A DNA stretch of 64,000 nucleotides from Streptomyces sp. LX-29 (GTDB taxonomy: Bacteria; Actinomycetota; Actinomycetes; Streptomycetales; Streptomycetaceae), in the NCBI RefSeq assembly GCF_029541745.1, contig NZ_CP089746.1:7697559-7761558 (forward strand), read 5' to 3'. Below are positions 27,708 to 36,595 of the stretch, in pieces. Below the pieces are notes generated by a model. That model was not told the DNA's origin and ran no database searches. It saw nothing but the letters and a program-made list of their open reading frames with translations. The translations under genes and the position numbers were made by a program. Position 1 is the first letter of the stretch; the number at the start of each line of letters is the position of its first letter.

Positions 27708-28553
27708 CTAGCGGAAAAGGGCCGCGTGCTCTTCCGCCCACGAGCGGAACGTGCGCGCCGGTGCTCCGGTGATCTCTTCCACGGTTGAGGTGACCAGGTT
27801 CGATTCGGGCCGCGTATCGGCGCTGGCCAACAGGGCCTCGATGAGGGCGGGCGGCCTGCCGTCGGCGAGCATCTGCTCTCGCGCGATCTCGAGGGGGACC
27901 TTCTCGAACCGCGTCCGGCGGCCGATCGCCTCCCCGATCGTATGGACCTGCGCGTCCCTGCTCATGACCTGCGGACCGGTCAGGACGTGTCTGGTCCCCG
28001 CGTGCCCTTCATCGGTCAGCGCATGTGCCGCCACGGCCGCCACATCGCGTTCGTGGATCACCGCTGTGGCGGCGATGTCGGGACCGCGAACGACGTCCGT
28101 GGCCCGGATCTGCTCGGCCCATCCTCGCGCGTTGGAGGCGATGGTGTTCGACCGCAGCACGGTCCACTCCAGGCCGGATTCCTCGATCAGGCCCTCCATG
28201 TCGGCGTGGAGCTGGTTGATCGGGTCGGTCTGCCGTCCGCCATCGTCGTTCACGCCCGACGATGAGAGGTAGACGATGCGGCGTGCGTGCCGTGCGATCG
28301 TCTCCAGTACGGCGGGGGCGCCCTCGGTCGTCAGGAAAGGCCAGATCAGGAACACCGTGTCGGTCCCGGTCAGCGCCCGCTCCAGCGTGTCCGGCCTGGA
28401 CAGGTCCCCGCCCACGACCTCGACTCCCGGCGGCAGCTCGGCCGATTCGGGGTCCCGCGCCAACGCACGTACAGCGACGCCTGCGGTCAGGAGTTGAACG
28501 ACAACGTGTCGACCGACGTTCCCGGTGGCACCGATCACGAGAATCTCACTCAT
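27708..28553 (-). CDS. NmrA-like NAD(P)-binding protein (atypical SDR)
   Basis: A 281-residue atypical SDR of the NmrA/HSCARG group. The N-terminal cofactor motif is ILVIGATGNVGRHVV, followed by the RALARDP segment that usually contacts NADP(H), and YLSSSGVN and ESGLEWTVLRSNTIASN, common in these proteins. The classical YxxxK dyad is absent, as usual for the family, so it may be a redox sensor or reductase. ATG 28553 was selected; its ribosome binding site is weak. It is a single gene converging on the siderophore-binding gene. Confidence 0.9.
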   Translation of the reverse strand: MSEILVIGATGNVGRHVVVQLLTAGVAVRALARDPESAELPPGVEVVGGDLSRPDTLERALTGTDTVFLIWPFLTTEGAPAVLETIARHARRIVYLSSSGVNDDGGRQTDPINQLHADMEGLIEESGLEWTVLRSNTIASNARGWAEQIRATDVVRGPDIAATAVIHERDVAAVAAHALTDEGHAGTRHVLTGPQVMSRDAQVHTIGEAIGRRTRFEKVPLEIAREQMLADGRPPALIEALLASADTRPESNLVTSTVEEITGAPARTFRSWAEEHAALFR

Positions 28554-28684
28554 GATCAGGTCAGCCTCGGCCACGCTCGAAGTATTCCTGTCTGCCGGGG
28601 CCGGGCCGGGGTCGAGGCCGGGGATCGAAGGTGAGGGTTTTAGGGTTCGATCGGTAGGTATCACCGAGTTCAGGAGATCAACGG

Positions 28685-29206
28685 GTGTCCGATCTGGACT
28701 TCTACGCTCACGTCGCCACGCGCTGCGACGTCCTCGGGGCCGGCATAGGGTCCGGTCTCGCCGCATGGGAAGCCATGGTGGGGTCGGACTACGTCGACGA
28801 TGCGGGCGATGGGCTGGTGCGTCGGGACTACGGGCTGGTGGAGCTCTCCTTCTCGGATGCCGACGGGCCCCTGTCCTGCTTCGGGATCGGTGTGCAGGTC
28901 CATCGGTTGGTGCACGGTCCCTGCGTGCCGGCGCCCCTGGAACGGGAGTACGGGGAGTTCGCGCCCCGTGCCCGGTTCGAGGAGTTGCGGTCCGTGATCC
29001 TGTCCCTGGGGTGCACGGTCGAGCCCGATGACCTCTCAGGGGACATCCACCGTTATCGCGTGCCCGAGTCCGACGCGCGCATTCTCGTCATCGCTGATCC
29101 CGACCCGCATGGGGACGGCGACCACGATGTCGACGACCCGGAGATTCACCAGGCAGGCGACGTGTGGGCGTTGAGTATCTCCCCGGCCTGGTGGGGGCCG
29201 CGCTAG
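28685..29206 (+). CDS. hypothetical protein, possible immunity-type
   Basis: A 173-residue acidic protein that I cannot place in a family. It has alternating strand-like segments (YGLVELSFSDADG, FGIGVQVHRLV, GCTVEPDDLSGDIHRYRV) and a Trp-rich C-terminus (GDVWALSISPAWWGPR). GTG 28685 has GGAG at about 8 bases upstream. It is co-directional with another unknown protein 171 bases downstream. Small acidic proteins of this look are often toxin-immunity proteins, but no toxin gene is present. Confidence 0.65.
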   Translation: MSDLDFYAHVATRCDVLGAGIGSGLAAWEAMVGSDYVDDAGDGLVRRDYGLVELSFSDADGPLSCFGIGVQVHRLVHGPCVPAPLEREYGEFAPRARFEELRSVILSLGCTVEPDDLSGDIHRYRVPESDARILVIADPDPHGDGDHDVDDPEIHQAGDVWALSISPAWWGPR

Positions 29207-29377
29207 AGACCGTCCGACAGGCCCTTTCCGGAGCCGTGGCCGGATCGAGGCGAGGGAGGCGGCGAGAATCGCGTTCGGAGGGGAGCGAACCCCGTCCGAC
29301 GGTGGGCGCGTGAATCGTTGTCAGCGCCGTATGACAAGGTCTGTCGCACGAGTACGGCACGGAACGAGGAGTTCAAG

Positions 29378-30457
29378 ATGACGGGGGCCTGGGACGAGGC
29401 GCGCGTGGTGGACCTGGCGCGGCGGCTGAAGCGTGCGGACACCGACGGCTGGAGCGGCGCGGCGCTGCGGGCGGTGGTCGAGGACCTCGGCTGGGGGTGG
29501 CGGAACAGCGCCGCCGGGCCGCGGCTGAGCACGGGCCCGGAGTCGGAGGCGGAACCGCGGTGGACCGCCCGACTGCGTCCGACGGGTCGCTTCGAGGAGG
29601 ACTACGCGCACGACGGCGAGGAGTACGTGGGGCTGTATGTGCCCGTCGCGCTGCCAGAGGGCGGGGCCGCGGAGAAGGCCGCGGCCTTCCGGACGGTCGC
29701 CGAGACGCTGACGAAGGAGTTCGGCCCCGCCTCCATCATGGGCGCGTACGGCGACCCCGGACCGTTCTACGACTCCGCGCCGCTGTGGGGGAGCCCCTTC
29801 CTCCGCTGGCGTGAGCGCGAGAACACGCTGGAGCTGTACGCCGGCGAGCACGGCCCCGAACTGCTGCTCCAGCCGACCGATCCGGTGGAGAACTGGTTCT
29901 GGCGGCAGGGGCACGGCGAGCACTACGCGGTCGGCGGGTTCTTCGGCTCCCGCCGCGACCCCGCCAACGCGGGCCTGGGCTTCCCGGGTCGCTGGCGCAC
30001 CGACGACTGGGACGTCTTCTCGAACGCCCTGGGCGACTTCCTGCACACGCTCCCGGCCGAGACCCACGCCCTGGGCATCGAGCTGGACCTGGGCTTCCAC
30101 GCGCTGGTGCCCGGCACCTACGGCCCGATCCTGTTCCACCTCGTCTGCAACGAGCGGCTGGAGATCGTCTACGATCCGGAGCGCCTCCACGAGGACGGCA
30201 CCGATCCGACGTCCTTCGGCTGGATCTCGCGGAGCTCCCGACCGGCCGCCCTGGACCACTGGCTCGACTGCCCCTACCACTCCGGGGACTTCGGCATCGG
30301 CGAGGTGGACGGCCGCCGGCTGGCCCGGATGATGGTCGACACCCTGCGCGCCCTGGGGGTCGCCTCCCCGAAGGACCTCAGCCTGTCGGACCACGCGCAG
30401 CGGGTCGGGGACTACCACGTCGACTACTACGGCCTCACCCTGCGCGAGAACCCGTAA
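29378..30457 (+). CDS. hypothetical protein, 359 aa, acidic
   Basis: A 359-residue soluble acidic protein. The start resembles the DUF6301-like streptomycete group (ARVVDLARRLKRADTDGW ... VVEDLGWGW), though I hold that loosely. The middle region (WRERENTLELYAGEHGPELLLQPTDPVENWFWRQG) and the C-terminal part (SGDFGIGEVDGRRLARMMVDTLRALGV) are Trp/Tyr-rich. ATG 29378 has GAGGAG upstream. Its stop is followed by a short direct repeat and then a strong terminator. Function unknown. Confidence 0.72.
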   Translation: MTGAWDEARVVDLARRLKRADTDGWSGAALRAVVEDLGWGWRNSAAGPRLSTGPESEAEPRWTARLRPTGRFEEDYAHDGEEYVGLYVPVALPEGGAAEKAAAFRTVAETLTKEFGPASIMGAYGDPGPFYDSAPLWGSPFLRWRERENTLELYAGEHGPELLLQPTDPVENWFWRQGHGEHYAVGGFFGSRRDPANAGLGFPGRWRTDDWDVFSNALGDFLHTLPAETHALGIELDLGFHALVPGTYGPILFHLVCNERLEIVYDPERLHEDGTDPTSFGWISRSSRPAALDHWLDCPYHSGDFGIGEVDGRRLARMMVDTLRALGVASPKDLSLSDHAQRVGDYHVDYYGLTLRENP

Positions 30458-30461
30458 GCCG

Positions 30462-30511
30462 GGTGCGGGGATCCGCGGTCGTTCGCGGCCTGGTGCGGGC
30501 ATCCGCGGTCG
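30462..30511. repeat. 20-bp direct repeat just after the 29378-30457 gene
   Basis: Two copies of a 20-base element with the core ATCCGCGGTCG (30462-30481 and 30492-30511) begin 5 bases after the stop codon, directly before the terminator hairpin. Confidence 0.6.
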
Positions 30512-30520
30512 CCCCCCCCC

Positions 30521-30556
30521 GCCCCCGGCTGCCCGCTGAGGCGGGCGGCCGGGGGC
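30521..30556. terminator. bidirectional terminator hairpin
   Basis: A 16-base-pair stem (GCCCCCGGCTGCCCGC at 30521-30536 against 30541-30556, one G-T wobble) with a TGAG loop. It lies between the convergent hypothetical (ends 30457) and LysE (ends 30568) genes and can serve both. There is no U-tract, as is usual in streptomycetes. Confidence 0.85.
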
Positions 30557-30567
30557 GGAAGGGGGCG

Positions 30568-31209
30568 TCAGTCCGCGCGGCCGGTGGCGGCCACCGTGAT
30601 GCCCAGGCCGATCATCGCGAACCCGCCGGCCCCGCCGACCAGGGACATGCGGCGTTCGGAGCGGGCGAACCAGGCGCGTGCCGCGGAGGCCGTCAGGGCC
30701 CAGGCCGTGTCCGTGACCAGGCCGATGCCGATCGGGACCAGGCCGAGGACGAGCATCTGGGTGGGCACCGCGCCGGCCCCGTGGTCGACGAACTGCGGGA
30801 GCACGGCGGCGAAGAAGACGAGGCCCTTGGGGTTGGTGGCGCCCACCAGCATCCCGTCCACCACCGTGCGGACGTCGCCGCGGCGTGCGGGCCGCGGCGA
30901 CGGTTGCCCCGCCTCGCCCAGTCGTCCGCGGTGCCGGAGGGCCCGTACGCCGAGGAAGACCAGGTAGCCGGCGCCGGCGAGCTTCACCGCGGTGAAGGCC
31001 GTCGCGGAGCGACCGATCAGCGAGCCGAGGCCGAGGGCGACGACGACCACCAGGAGGTAGGAGCCGAGCGCATTGCCCCAGGCGGTCGCCAGCGCGGTGC
31101 GGCGGCCGTGGGCCAGGGCCCGGCCGACGACGAAGAGCACGCTCGGCCCCGGGATCACGATCATGACGAAGGACGCCGCCGCGAACGCGAGCAGCCGCTC
31201 ACCGGACAC
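30568..31209 (-). CDS. LysE/RhtB family exporter
   Basis: A 213-residue membrane protein with about six helices, of the LysE family that exports amino acids or related metabolites. The signature segment FVMIVIPGPSVLFVVGRALAHGRR lies near the N-terminus and GATNPKGLVFFAAVLPQFVD in the middle. GTG 31209 has GGGGAGA upstream at correct spacing; upstream in-frame residues lack membrane-protein character. The substrate is unknown. It is a single-gene unit. Confidence 0.9.
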   Translation of the reverse strand: MSGERLLAFAAASFVMIVIPGPSVLFVVGRALAHGRRTALATAWGNALGSYLLVVVVALGLGSLIGRSATAFTAVKLAGAGYLVFLGVRALRHRGRLGEAGQPSPRPARRGDVRTVVDGMLVGATNPKGLVFFAAVLPQFVDHGAGAVPTQMLVLGLVPIGIGLVTDTAWALTASAARAWFARSERRMSLVGGAGGFAMIGLGITVAATGRAD

Positions 31210-31462
31210 CGGATCTCCCCACCGTCGCCCCCGTGGAAGACACCTGGTCGGTGCCGACCGTCCGTTGCACGGCCCCACTCAACAGCCTTGGCCTCAGCCT
31301 GTCCAGCGCGAATGGCCGGGGTAAAGCGGTGCATATTCGGGCGTTACCACCCGATGAGATACCCGCTTTCTCTCCCGAAGTGACCATGGGCCACCCCGGC
31401 GCCCTGCTCAGCCGACGCGGGGGGTTAGCATATGAGCGCCGCCTAGCTCGAAAGATAAACCT

Positions 31463-32908
31463 GTGACTGTCAACGAAGACTCGTTCACAAACTGGAAGCA
31501 CCGCGAGGAGATCGCGGAGTCGATGATTCCGATCATCGGGAAGCTGCACCGGGAGCAGGACGTCACCGTCCTCCTCCACAGTCGCTCCCTGGTGAACAAG
31601 TCGGTGGTCAGCATCCTCAAGACCCACCGATTCGCCCGGCAGATCGCCGGCGAGGAACTCTCGGTCACCGACACGCTGCCGTTCCTCCAGGCCCTCACCA
31701 CCCTTGACCTCGGGCCTTCCCAGATCGACATCGGCATGCTCGCCGCGACGTACCGACGCGACGACCGCGGTCTCTCGGTGGAGGAGTTCACCGCCGAGGC
31801 CGTCTCCGGCGCCACGGGGGCCAACAAGGTCGAGCGCCGCGAGGGGCGCGACGTCGTCCTCTACGGCTTCGGCCGCATCGGCCGCCTCGTCGCCCGCCTG
31901 CTCATTGAGAAGGCCGGTTCCGGCAACGGCCTGCGGCTGCGCGCCATCGTCGTCCGCCAGGGCGGCGACCAGGACATCGTCAAGCGGGCCTCGCTGCTGC
32001 GCCGTGACTCGATCCACGGCCAGTTCCAGGGCACGATCACCGTCGACGAGGCGAACAGCACGATCATCGCCAACGGCAACGAGATCAAGGTGATCTACGC
32101 CGGCGACCCGTCCGAGGTCGACTACACGGCGTACGGGATCAAGGACGCCATCCTGATCGACAACACCGGCAAGTGGCGCGACCGCGAGGGCCTCTCCAAG
32201 CACCTGCGCCCCGGTATCGACAAGGTCGTCCTGACCGCCCCGGGCAAGGGCGATGTCCCCAACATCGTCCACGGCGTCAACCACGACATGATCAAGCCGG
32301 ACGAGCAGATCCTGTCCTGCGCGTCCTGCACCACCAACGCGATCGTCCCGCCGCTGAAGGCGATGGCGGACGAGTACGGCGTGCTCCGCGGCCACGTGGA
32401 GACCGTCCACTCGTTCACCAACGACCAGAACCTGCTGGACAACTACCACAAGGCCGACCGTCGCGGCCGCTCGGCGCCGCTCAACATGGTCATCACCGAG
32501 ACCGGTGCCGCGTCCGCCGTCGCCAAGGCGCTGCCGGAGCTCAAGGCGCCGATCACCGGCAGCTCGATCCGCGTCCCGGTGCCGGACGTCTCGATCGCGA
32601 TCCTCAGCCTGCGCCTCGGGCGTGAGACCACCCGCGAGGAGGTCCTCGACTACCTGCGCAACGTGTCGCTGACCTCGCCGCTCAAGCGCCAGATCGACTT
32701 CATCAGCGCCCCCGACGCGGTGTCGAGCGACTTCATCGGCTCGCGCCACGCCTCCATCGTCGACGCCGGCGCCACCAAGGTCGACGGCGACAACGCGATC
32801 CTGTACCTCTGGTACGACAACGAGTTCGGCTACTCCTGCCAGGTCATCCGCGTCGTCCAGTACGTCTCCGGGGTGGAGTACCCGACCTACCCGGCTCCGC
32901 TGGCCTGA
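31463..32908 (+). CDS. gap: glyceraldehyde-3-phosphate dehydrogenase, long form
   Basis: A 481-residue GAPDH, interconverting glyceraldehyde-3-phosphate and 1,3-bisphosphoglycerate in glycolysis or gluconeogenesis. The NAD(P) motif YGFGRIGRLVARLL is near residue 133, the catalytic Cys289 is in CASCTTNAIVPPLK, and the C-terminal WYDNEFGYSCQ is intact. Compared with the usual 330-340 aa form, about 125 extra N-terminal residues (ESMIPIIGKLHREQDVTVLLHSRSLV...) precede the Rossmann fold; this long class is known in actinobacteria and proteobacteria. GTG 31463 has a poor ribosome binding site. It is flanked downstream by two hairpins. Confidence 0.95.
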   Translation: MTVNEDSFTNWKHREEIAESMIPIIGKLHREQDVTVLLHSRSLVNKSVVSILKTHRFARQIAGEELSVTDTLPFLQALTTLDLGPSQIDIGMLAATYRRDDRGLSVEEFTAEAVSGATGANKVERREGRDVVLYGFGRIGRLVARLLIEKAGSGNGLRLRAIVVRQGGDQDIVKRASLLRRDSIHGQFQGTITVDEANSTIIANGNEIKVIYAGDPSEVDYTAYGIKDAILIDNTGKWRDREGLSKHLRPGIDKVVLTAPGKGDVPNIVHGVNHDMIKPDEQILSCASCTTNAIVPPLKAMADEYGVLRGHVETVHSFTNDQNLLDNYHKADRRGRSAPLNMVITETGAASAVAKALPELKAPITGSSIRVPVPDVSIAILSLRLGRETTREEVLDYLRNVSLTSPLKRQIDFISAPDAVSSDFIGSRHASIVDAGATKVDGDNAILYLWYDNEFGYSCQVIRVVQYVSGVEYPTYPAPLA

Positions 32909-32909
32909 C

Positions 32910-32933
32910 GGACGCCCTGTCCGACGGGCGTCC
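32910..32933 (+). terminator. hairpin immediately after the GAPDH gene
   Basis: An 8-bp perfect stem (GGACGCCC / GGGCGTCC) with an 8-base loop begins 2 bases after the GAPDH stop codon. Confidence 0.6.
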
Positions 32934-32972
32934 TGCTTGACCGCCGCCCCGTCTGAGGTACGTCCCGAGCAG

Positions 32973-33008
32973 AGGTCCGCGTCGTGTGGCAACACCCGAC
33001 GCGGACCT
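32973..33008. terminator. strong bidirectional terminator hairpin
   Basis: A 12-bp perfect outer stem (AGGTCCGCGTCG, 32973-32984, with its complement at 32997-33008). Part of the inner TGTGGCAACACC can pair further, and a short T-run follows on the + strand. It lies between the convergent GAPDH and thioesterase genes, and should terminate both. Confidence 0.85.
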
Positions 33009-33030
33009 TTGTCATGGGCGAAACCCCAGG

Positions 33031-33894
33031 TCAGACGTGCTGGCGGAAGAGTCCCTCCTGCATCACCGAGACCAGCAGCCGACCGTCGCGGTCGAAGATC
33101 TGGCCGCGGGCCAGGCCGCGGGCTCCGGTGGCGACGGGGGACTCCTGCTGGTAGAGGAACCACTCGTCCGCGCGGAAGGGGCGGTGGAACCACATGGCGT
33201 GGTCCAGGGAGGCCATGTCGAAGCCGCGGGGACCCCACAGCGGCTCGACGGGGATGCGCACCGCGTCGAGCAGGGTCATGTCGCTGGCGTAGGTGAGGGC
33301 GCAGGTGTGCACGAGCGGGTCCGTGCCGAGCGGGCCCACCGCGCGCATCCACACCGCGCTGCGCGGCTCGGCGCCCTCGAGGTCCTCGGGCGTCCAGCGC
33401 AGCCGGTCCACGTAGCGGATGTCGAACGCCTGGCGGCGCTCCATGCGACGCAGCGGCTCGGGCAGCTCGCCGAGGTGCTCACGCAGCTCCTCGCCGAGCC
33501 GGGGGAGGCTCTCCGGCTCCGGCACCCCCGGCATGGGCACCTGGTGTTCGAAGCCCGGCTCCGGCTCGTGGAAGGAGGCCGTCAGATTGAAGATCGTCCG
33601 GCCCTGCTGCACGGCCACCACCCGCCGGGTGGTGAAGGACCGCCCGTCGCGCACCCGCTCCACCTGGTAGACGATGGGCACCCCCGGCGTGCCGGGACGC
33701 AGGAAGTAGGCGTGCAGCGAGTGCACGGGGCGCTTCCCGTCGGTGGTCCGGCCGGCGGCCACTAGGGCCTGGCCGGCCACCTGCCCGCCGAACACCCGCT
33801 GCAACGACTCGTCCGGGCTGTGGCCGCGGAAGATGTTCAGCTCGATCTGCTCCAGGTCGAGCAGGTCGACCAAGCGCTCGGCGGGACTGGTCAT
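33031..33894 (-). CDS. tesB: acyl-CoA thioesterase II
   Basis: A 287-residue double-hotdog thioesterase hydrolysing medium- and long-chain acyl-CoA to free acid and CoA. TesB segments are clear: FRGHSPDESLQRVFGGQVAGQALVAA near the N-terminus, VHSLHAYFLRPG, and in the C-terminal half SLDHAMWFHRPFRADEWFLYQQESP and GQIFDRDGRLLVSVMQEGLFR. ATG 33894 has AAGGGCTCC upstream. It is followed by a terminator and preceded by the helicase gene on the same strand, 52 bases away. Confidence 0.95.
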   Translation of the reverse strand: MTSPAERLVDLLDLEQIELNIFRGHSPDESLQRVFGGQVAGQALVAAGRTTDGKRPVHSLHAYFLRPGTPGVPIVYQVERVRDGRSFTTRRVVAVQQGRTIFNLTASFHEPEPGFEHQVPMPGVPEPESLPRLGEELREHLGELPEPLRRMERRQAFDIRYVDRLRWTPEDLEGAEPRSAVWMRAVGPLGTDPLVHTCALTYASDMTLLDAVRIPVEPLWGPRGFDMASLDHAMWFHRPFRADEWFLYQQESPVATGARGLARGQIFDRDGRLLVSVMQEGLFRQHV

Positions 33895-33946
33895 CGGTGG
33901 AGCCCTTCTGCCGGTGGAACTCGCCGTGGGGTGGCGTTACCGGAGG

Positions 33947-36460
33947 TTACAGCTGGCCCACGTCCGTGACCCGGACCACCGCGCGGCCCTCCTCGTCGGA
34001 GGCCGCGAGATCCACCTCGGCGGAGATGCCCCAGTCGTGGTCGCCGTTGGGGTCGGCGAAGGTCTGGCGCACCCGCCACAGGCCGTGCTCCGGGTCCTCC
34101 TCGATCCGCAGCAGCTTGGGCCCGCGGGCGTCGGGGCCGGTGCCCAGGTCCTCGTACTCGTCCCAGTAGGCGTCCATGGCCTCGGCCCACCGGGCCTCGT
34201 CCCAGCCCGCCTCCTCGTCCATCTCGCCGAGCTCCCGGACGTCGTCCAGGGCGGCCAGCTCCACCCGGCGGAACATCGCGTTGCGCACCAGCACCCGGAA
34301 GGCGCGGGCGTTCGAGGTGACCGGCTTGACCTGGTCGGCGCGCTCCCGGGCCTCCTCGGCCGATTCCTCCTCCGGGTTGGCCAGCTGCTCCCACTCGTCC
34401 AACAGGCTGGAGTCGACCTGCCGGACCATCTCGCCCAGCCAGGCGATCAGGTCCTCGAAGTCGTCGGACTTCAGGTCGTCGGGAACGGTGTTGTCCAGGG
34501 CCTTGTAGGCGCTGGCGAGGTAGCGCAGCACGATGCCCTCGGTCCGCGCCAGGTCGTAGAAGGACGTGAACTCGGTGAAGGTCATCGCCCGCTCGTACAT
34601 GTCCCGGATGACGGCCTTGGGCGACAGCGGATGGTCGCCGACCCACGGGTGGCTCTTGCGATACAGCCCGTAGGCGTGCAGCAGCAGCTCCTCCAGCGGC
34701 TTGGGGTAGCTGATCTCCTGGAGCCGCTCCATCCGCTCCTCGTACTCGACGCCGTCGGCCTTCATCGCGGCCACCGCCTCGCCGCGGGCCTTGTTCTCCT
34801 GCGCGGCCAGGATCTGCCGGGGGTCGTCCAGGGTCGACTCGACGACCGAGACCATGTCCAGGGCGTAGGACGGCGACTCGGGGTCCAACAGCTCGAAGGC
34901 GGCGAGGGCGAAGGTGGACAGCGGCTGGTTCAGCGCGAAGTTCTGCTGGAGGTCCACCGTCAGCCGCACCCGGCGGCCCTCGGCGTCCGGCTCGTCCAGC
35001 CGCTCCACGACCCCGCCGTCCAGCAGCGAGCGGTAGATCGCGATGGCGCGGCGGATGTGGCGCAGCTGGTTCTTGCGCGGCTCGTGGTTGTCCTCCAGGA
35101 GCCGGCGCATCGCCTCGAAGGCGTCGCCGGGCCGGGCGATGACCGACAGCAGCATGGCGTGGGTGACCTGGAAGCGCGAGGTGAGCGGCTCCGGCTCGGA
35201 GGCGATGAGCTTCTCGAAGGTGTTCTGGCCCCAGTTGACGAAGCCCTCGGGGGCCTTCTTGCGGACTACCTTGCGGCGCTTCTTGGGGTCGTCCCCGGCC
35301 TTGGCGAGGGCCTTCTCGTTCTCGATGACGTGCTCGGGCGCCTGCGCCACCACGAAGCCGGCGGTGTCGAAGCCGGCCCGCCCGGCGCGGCCCGCGATCT
35401 GGTGGAACTCCCGCGCCCGGAGCGTCCGCACCCGCTGCCCGTCGTACTTGGTCAGCGCGGTGAACAGCACCGTGCGGATCGGCACGTTCACACCCACGCC
35501 CAGGGTGTCGGTGCCGCAGATGACCTTGAGCAGGCCGGCCTGGGCCAGCTTCTCCACCAGCCGACGGTACTTGGGCAGCATGCCCGCGTGGTGCACCCCG
35601 ATGCCGTGCCGGACGTAACGGGACAGGTTGCGTCCGAACTTGGTGGTGAAGCGGAAGTTGCCGATCAGCGCCGCGATCTCGTCCTTCTCGGCGCGGGTGC
35701 ACATGTTGATGCTCATCAGCGCCTGGGCCCGCTCCACCGCCGCGGCCTGGGTGAAGTGCACGATGTAGACGGGCGCCTGTCGGGTCTCCAGCAACTCGGT
35801 GAGGGTGTCCGTCATCGGCGTCGTACGGTACTCGTAGCTCAGCGGCACCGGCCGGGTCGCGGACCGTACGACGGCCGTGGGCCGCCCGGTGCGCCGGGTC
35901 AGGTCCTCCTCGAACCGCGTCACGTCGCCGAGCGTCGCCGACATCAGGACGAACTGCGCCTGCGGCAGCTCAAGCAGCGGGATCTGCCAGGCCCAGCCCC
36001 GGTCCGGCTCGGCGTAGAAGTGGAACTCGTCCATCACCACCTGGCCGATGTCGGCGTCCCTGCCGTCCCGCAGCGCGATGGAGGCCAGCACCTCGGCGGT
36101 GCAGCAGATCACCGGGGCGTCCGCGTTGACCGACGCGTCGCCGGTGAGCATGCCGACGTTCTCCGTGCCGAACACCTTGCACAGCTCGAAGAACTTCTCC
36201 GAGACCAGGGCCTTGATCGGCGCGGTGTAGAAGGTGACCTGGTCCTTGGCGAGCGCGGTGAAGTGGGCGCCCGCCGCCACCAGGCTCTTTCCGGAGCCGG
36301 TGGGCGTCGACAGGATGACGTTCGCGCCGGACACCACCTCGATCAGTGCTTCCTCCTGGGCGGGGTAGAGCGAGATGCCCCGCCCCTCGACCCAGGTCGA
36401 GAACGCCTCAAACAGCGCATCGGGGTCGGCGTCGCTCGGCAGCTGATCAATAAGAGTCAC
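33947..36460 (-). CDS. DEAD/DEAH box helicase with C-terminal DUF3516
   Basis: An 837-residue superfamily 2 helicase of the actinobacterial DUF3516 group, related to Ski2-like RNA/DNA helicases. Motif I is STPTGSGKS (51-59), motif II DEFH (144-147), SAT motif VLMSATLGD, and motif VI QIAGRAGRAG near 353-362. Residues about 370-837 are the DUF3516 region. It may act in RNA decay or DNA repair, neither shown. GTG 36460 begins the conserved TLIDQLP N-terminus. A run of G directly abuts it rather than a normally spaced ribosome binding site, so translation may be leaderless. Confidence 0.93.
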   Translation of the reverse strand: MTLIDQLPSDADPDALFEAFSTWVEGRGISLYPAQEEALIEVVSGANVILSTPTGSGKSLVAAGAHFTALAKDQVTFYTAPIKALVSEKFFELCKVFGTENVGMLTGDASVNADAPVICCTAEVLASIALRDGRDADIGQVVMDEFHFYAEPDRGWAWQIPLLELPQAQFVLMSATLGDVTRFEEDLTRRTGRPTAVVRSATRPVPLSYEYRTTPMTDTLTELLETRQAPVYIVHFTQAAAVERAQALMSINMCTRAEKDEIAALIGNFRFTTKFGRNLSRYVRHGIGVHHAGMLPKYRRLVEKLAQAGLLKVICGTDTLGVGVNVPIRTVLFTALTKYDGQRVRTLRAREFHQIAGRAGRAGFDTAGFVVAQAPEHVIENEKALAKAGDDPKKRRKVVRKKAPEGFVNWGQNTFEKLIASEPEPLTSRFQVTHAMLLSVIARPGDAFEAMRRLLEDNHEPRKNQLRHIRRAIAIYRSLLDGGVVERLDEPDAEGRRVRLTVDLQQNFALNQPLSTFALAAFELLDPESPSYALDMVSVVESTLDDPRQILAAQENKARGEAVAAMKADGVEYEERMERLQEISYPKPLEELLLHAYGLYRKSHPWVGDHPLSPKAVIRDMYERAMTFTEFTSFYDLARTEGIVLRYLASAYKALDNTVPDDLKSDDFEDLIAWLGEMVRQVDSSLLDEWEQLANPEEESAEEARERADQVKPVTSNARAFRVLVRNAMFRRVELAALDDVRELGEMDEEAGWDEARWAEAMDAYWDEYEDLGTGPDARGPKLLRIEEDPEHGLWRVRQTFADPNGDHDWGISAEVDLAASDEEGRAVVRVTDVGQL

Positions 36461-36466
36461 CCCCCT

Positions 36467-36472
36467 ATACTG
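36467..36472 (-). promoter_or_regulatory. candidate -10 element for leaderless helicase transcript
   Basis: On the minus strand CAGTAT ends 6 bases before the GTG start (36460). A transcript starting about 7 bases downstream of such a -10 box would begin at the start codon itself. No clear -35 is visible. Confidence 0.35.
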
Positions 36473-36595
36473 CCTGGTTTCCCGCGCGAGCCGGGAACCG
36501 GCTGTGCTGAGGAAGATCGTCCACGGCTAGGGTGGGCGGGCCGATCAGACCAACTCCCGCGCGGAAGCGGGCACGAACAGGGGCGGGGCACGACG

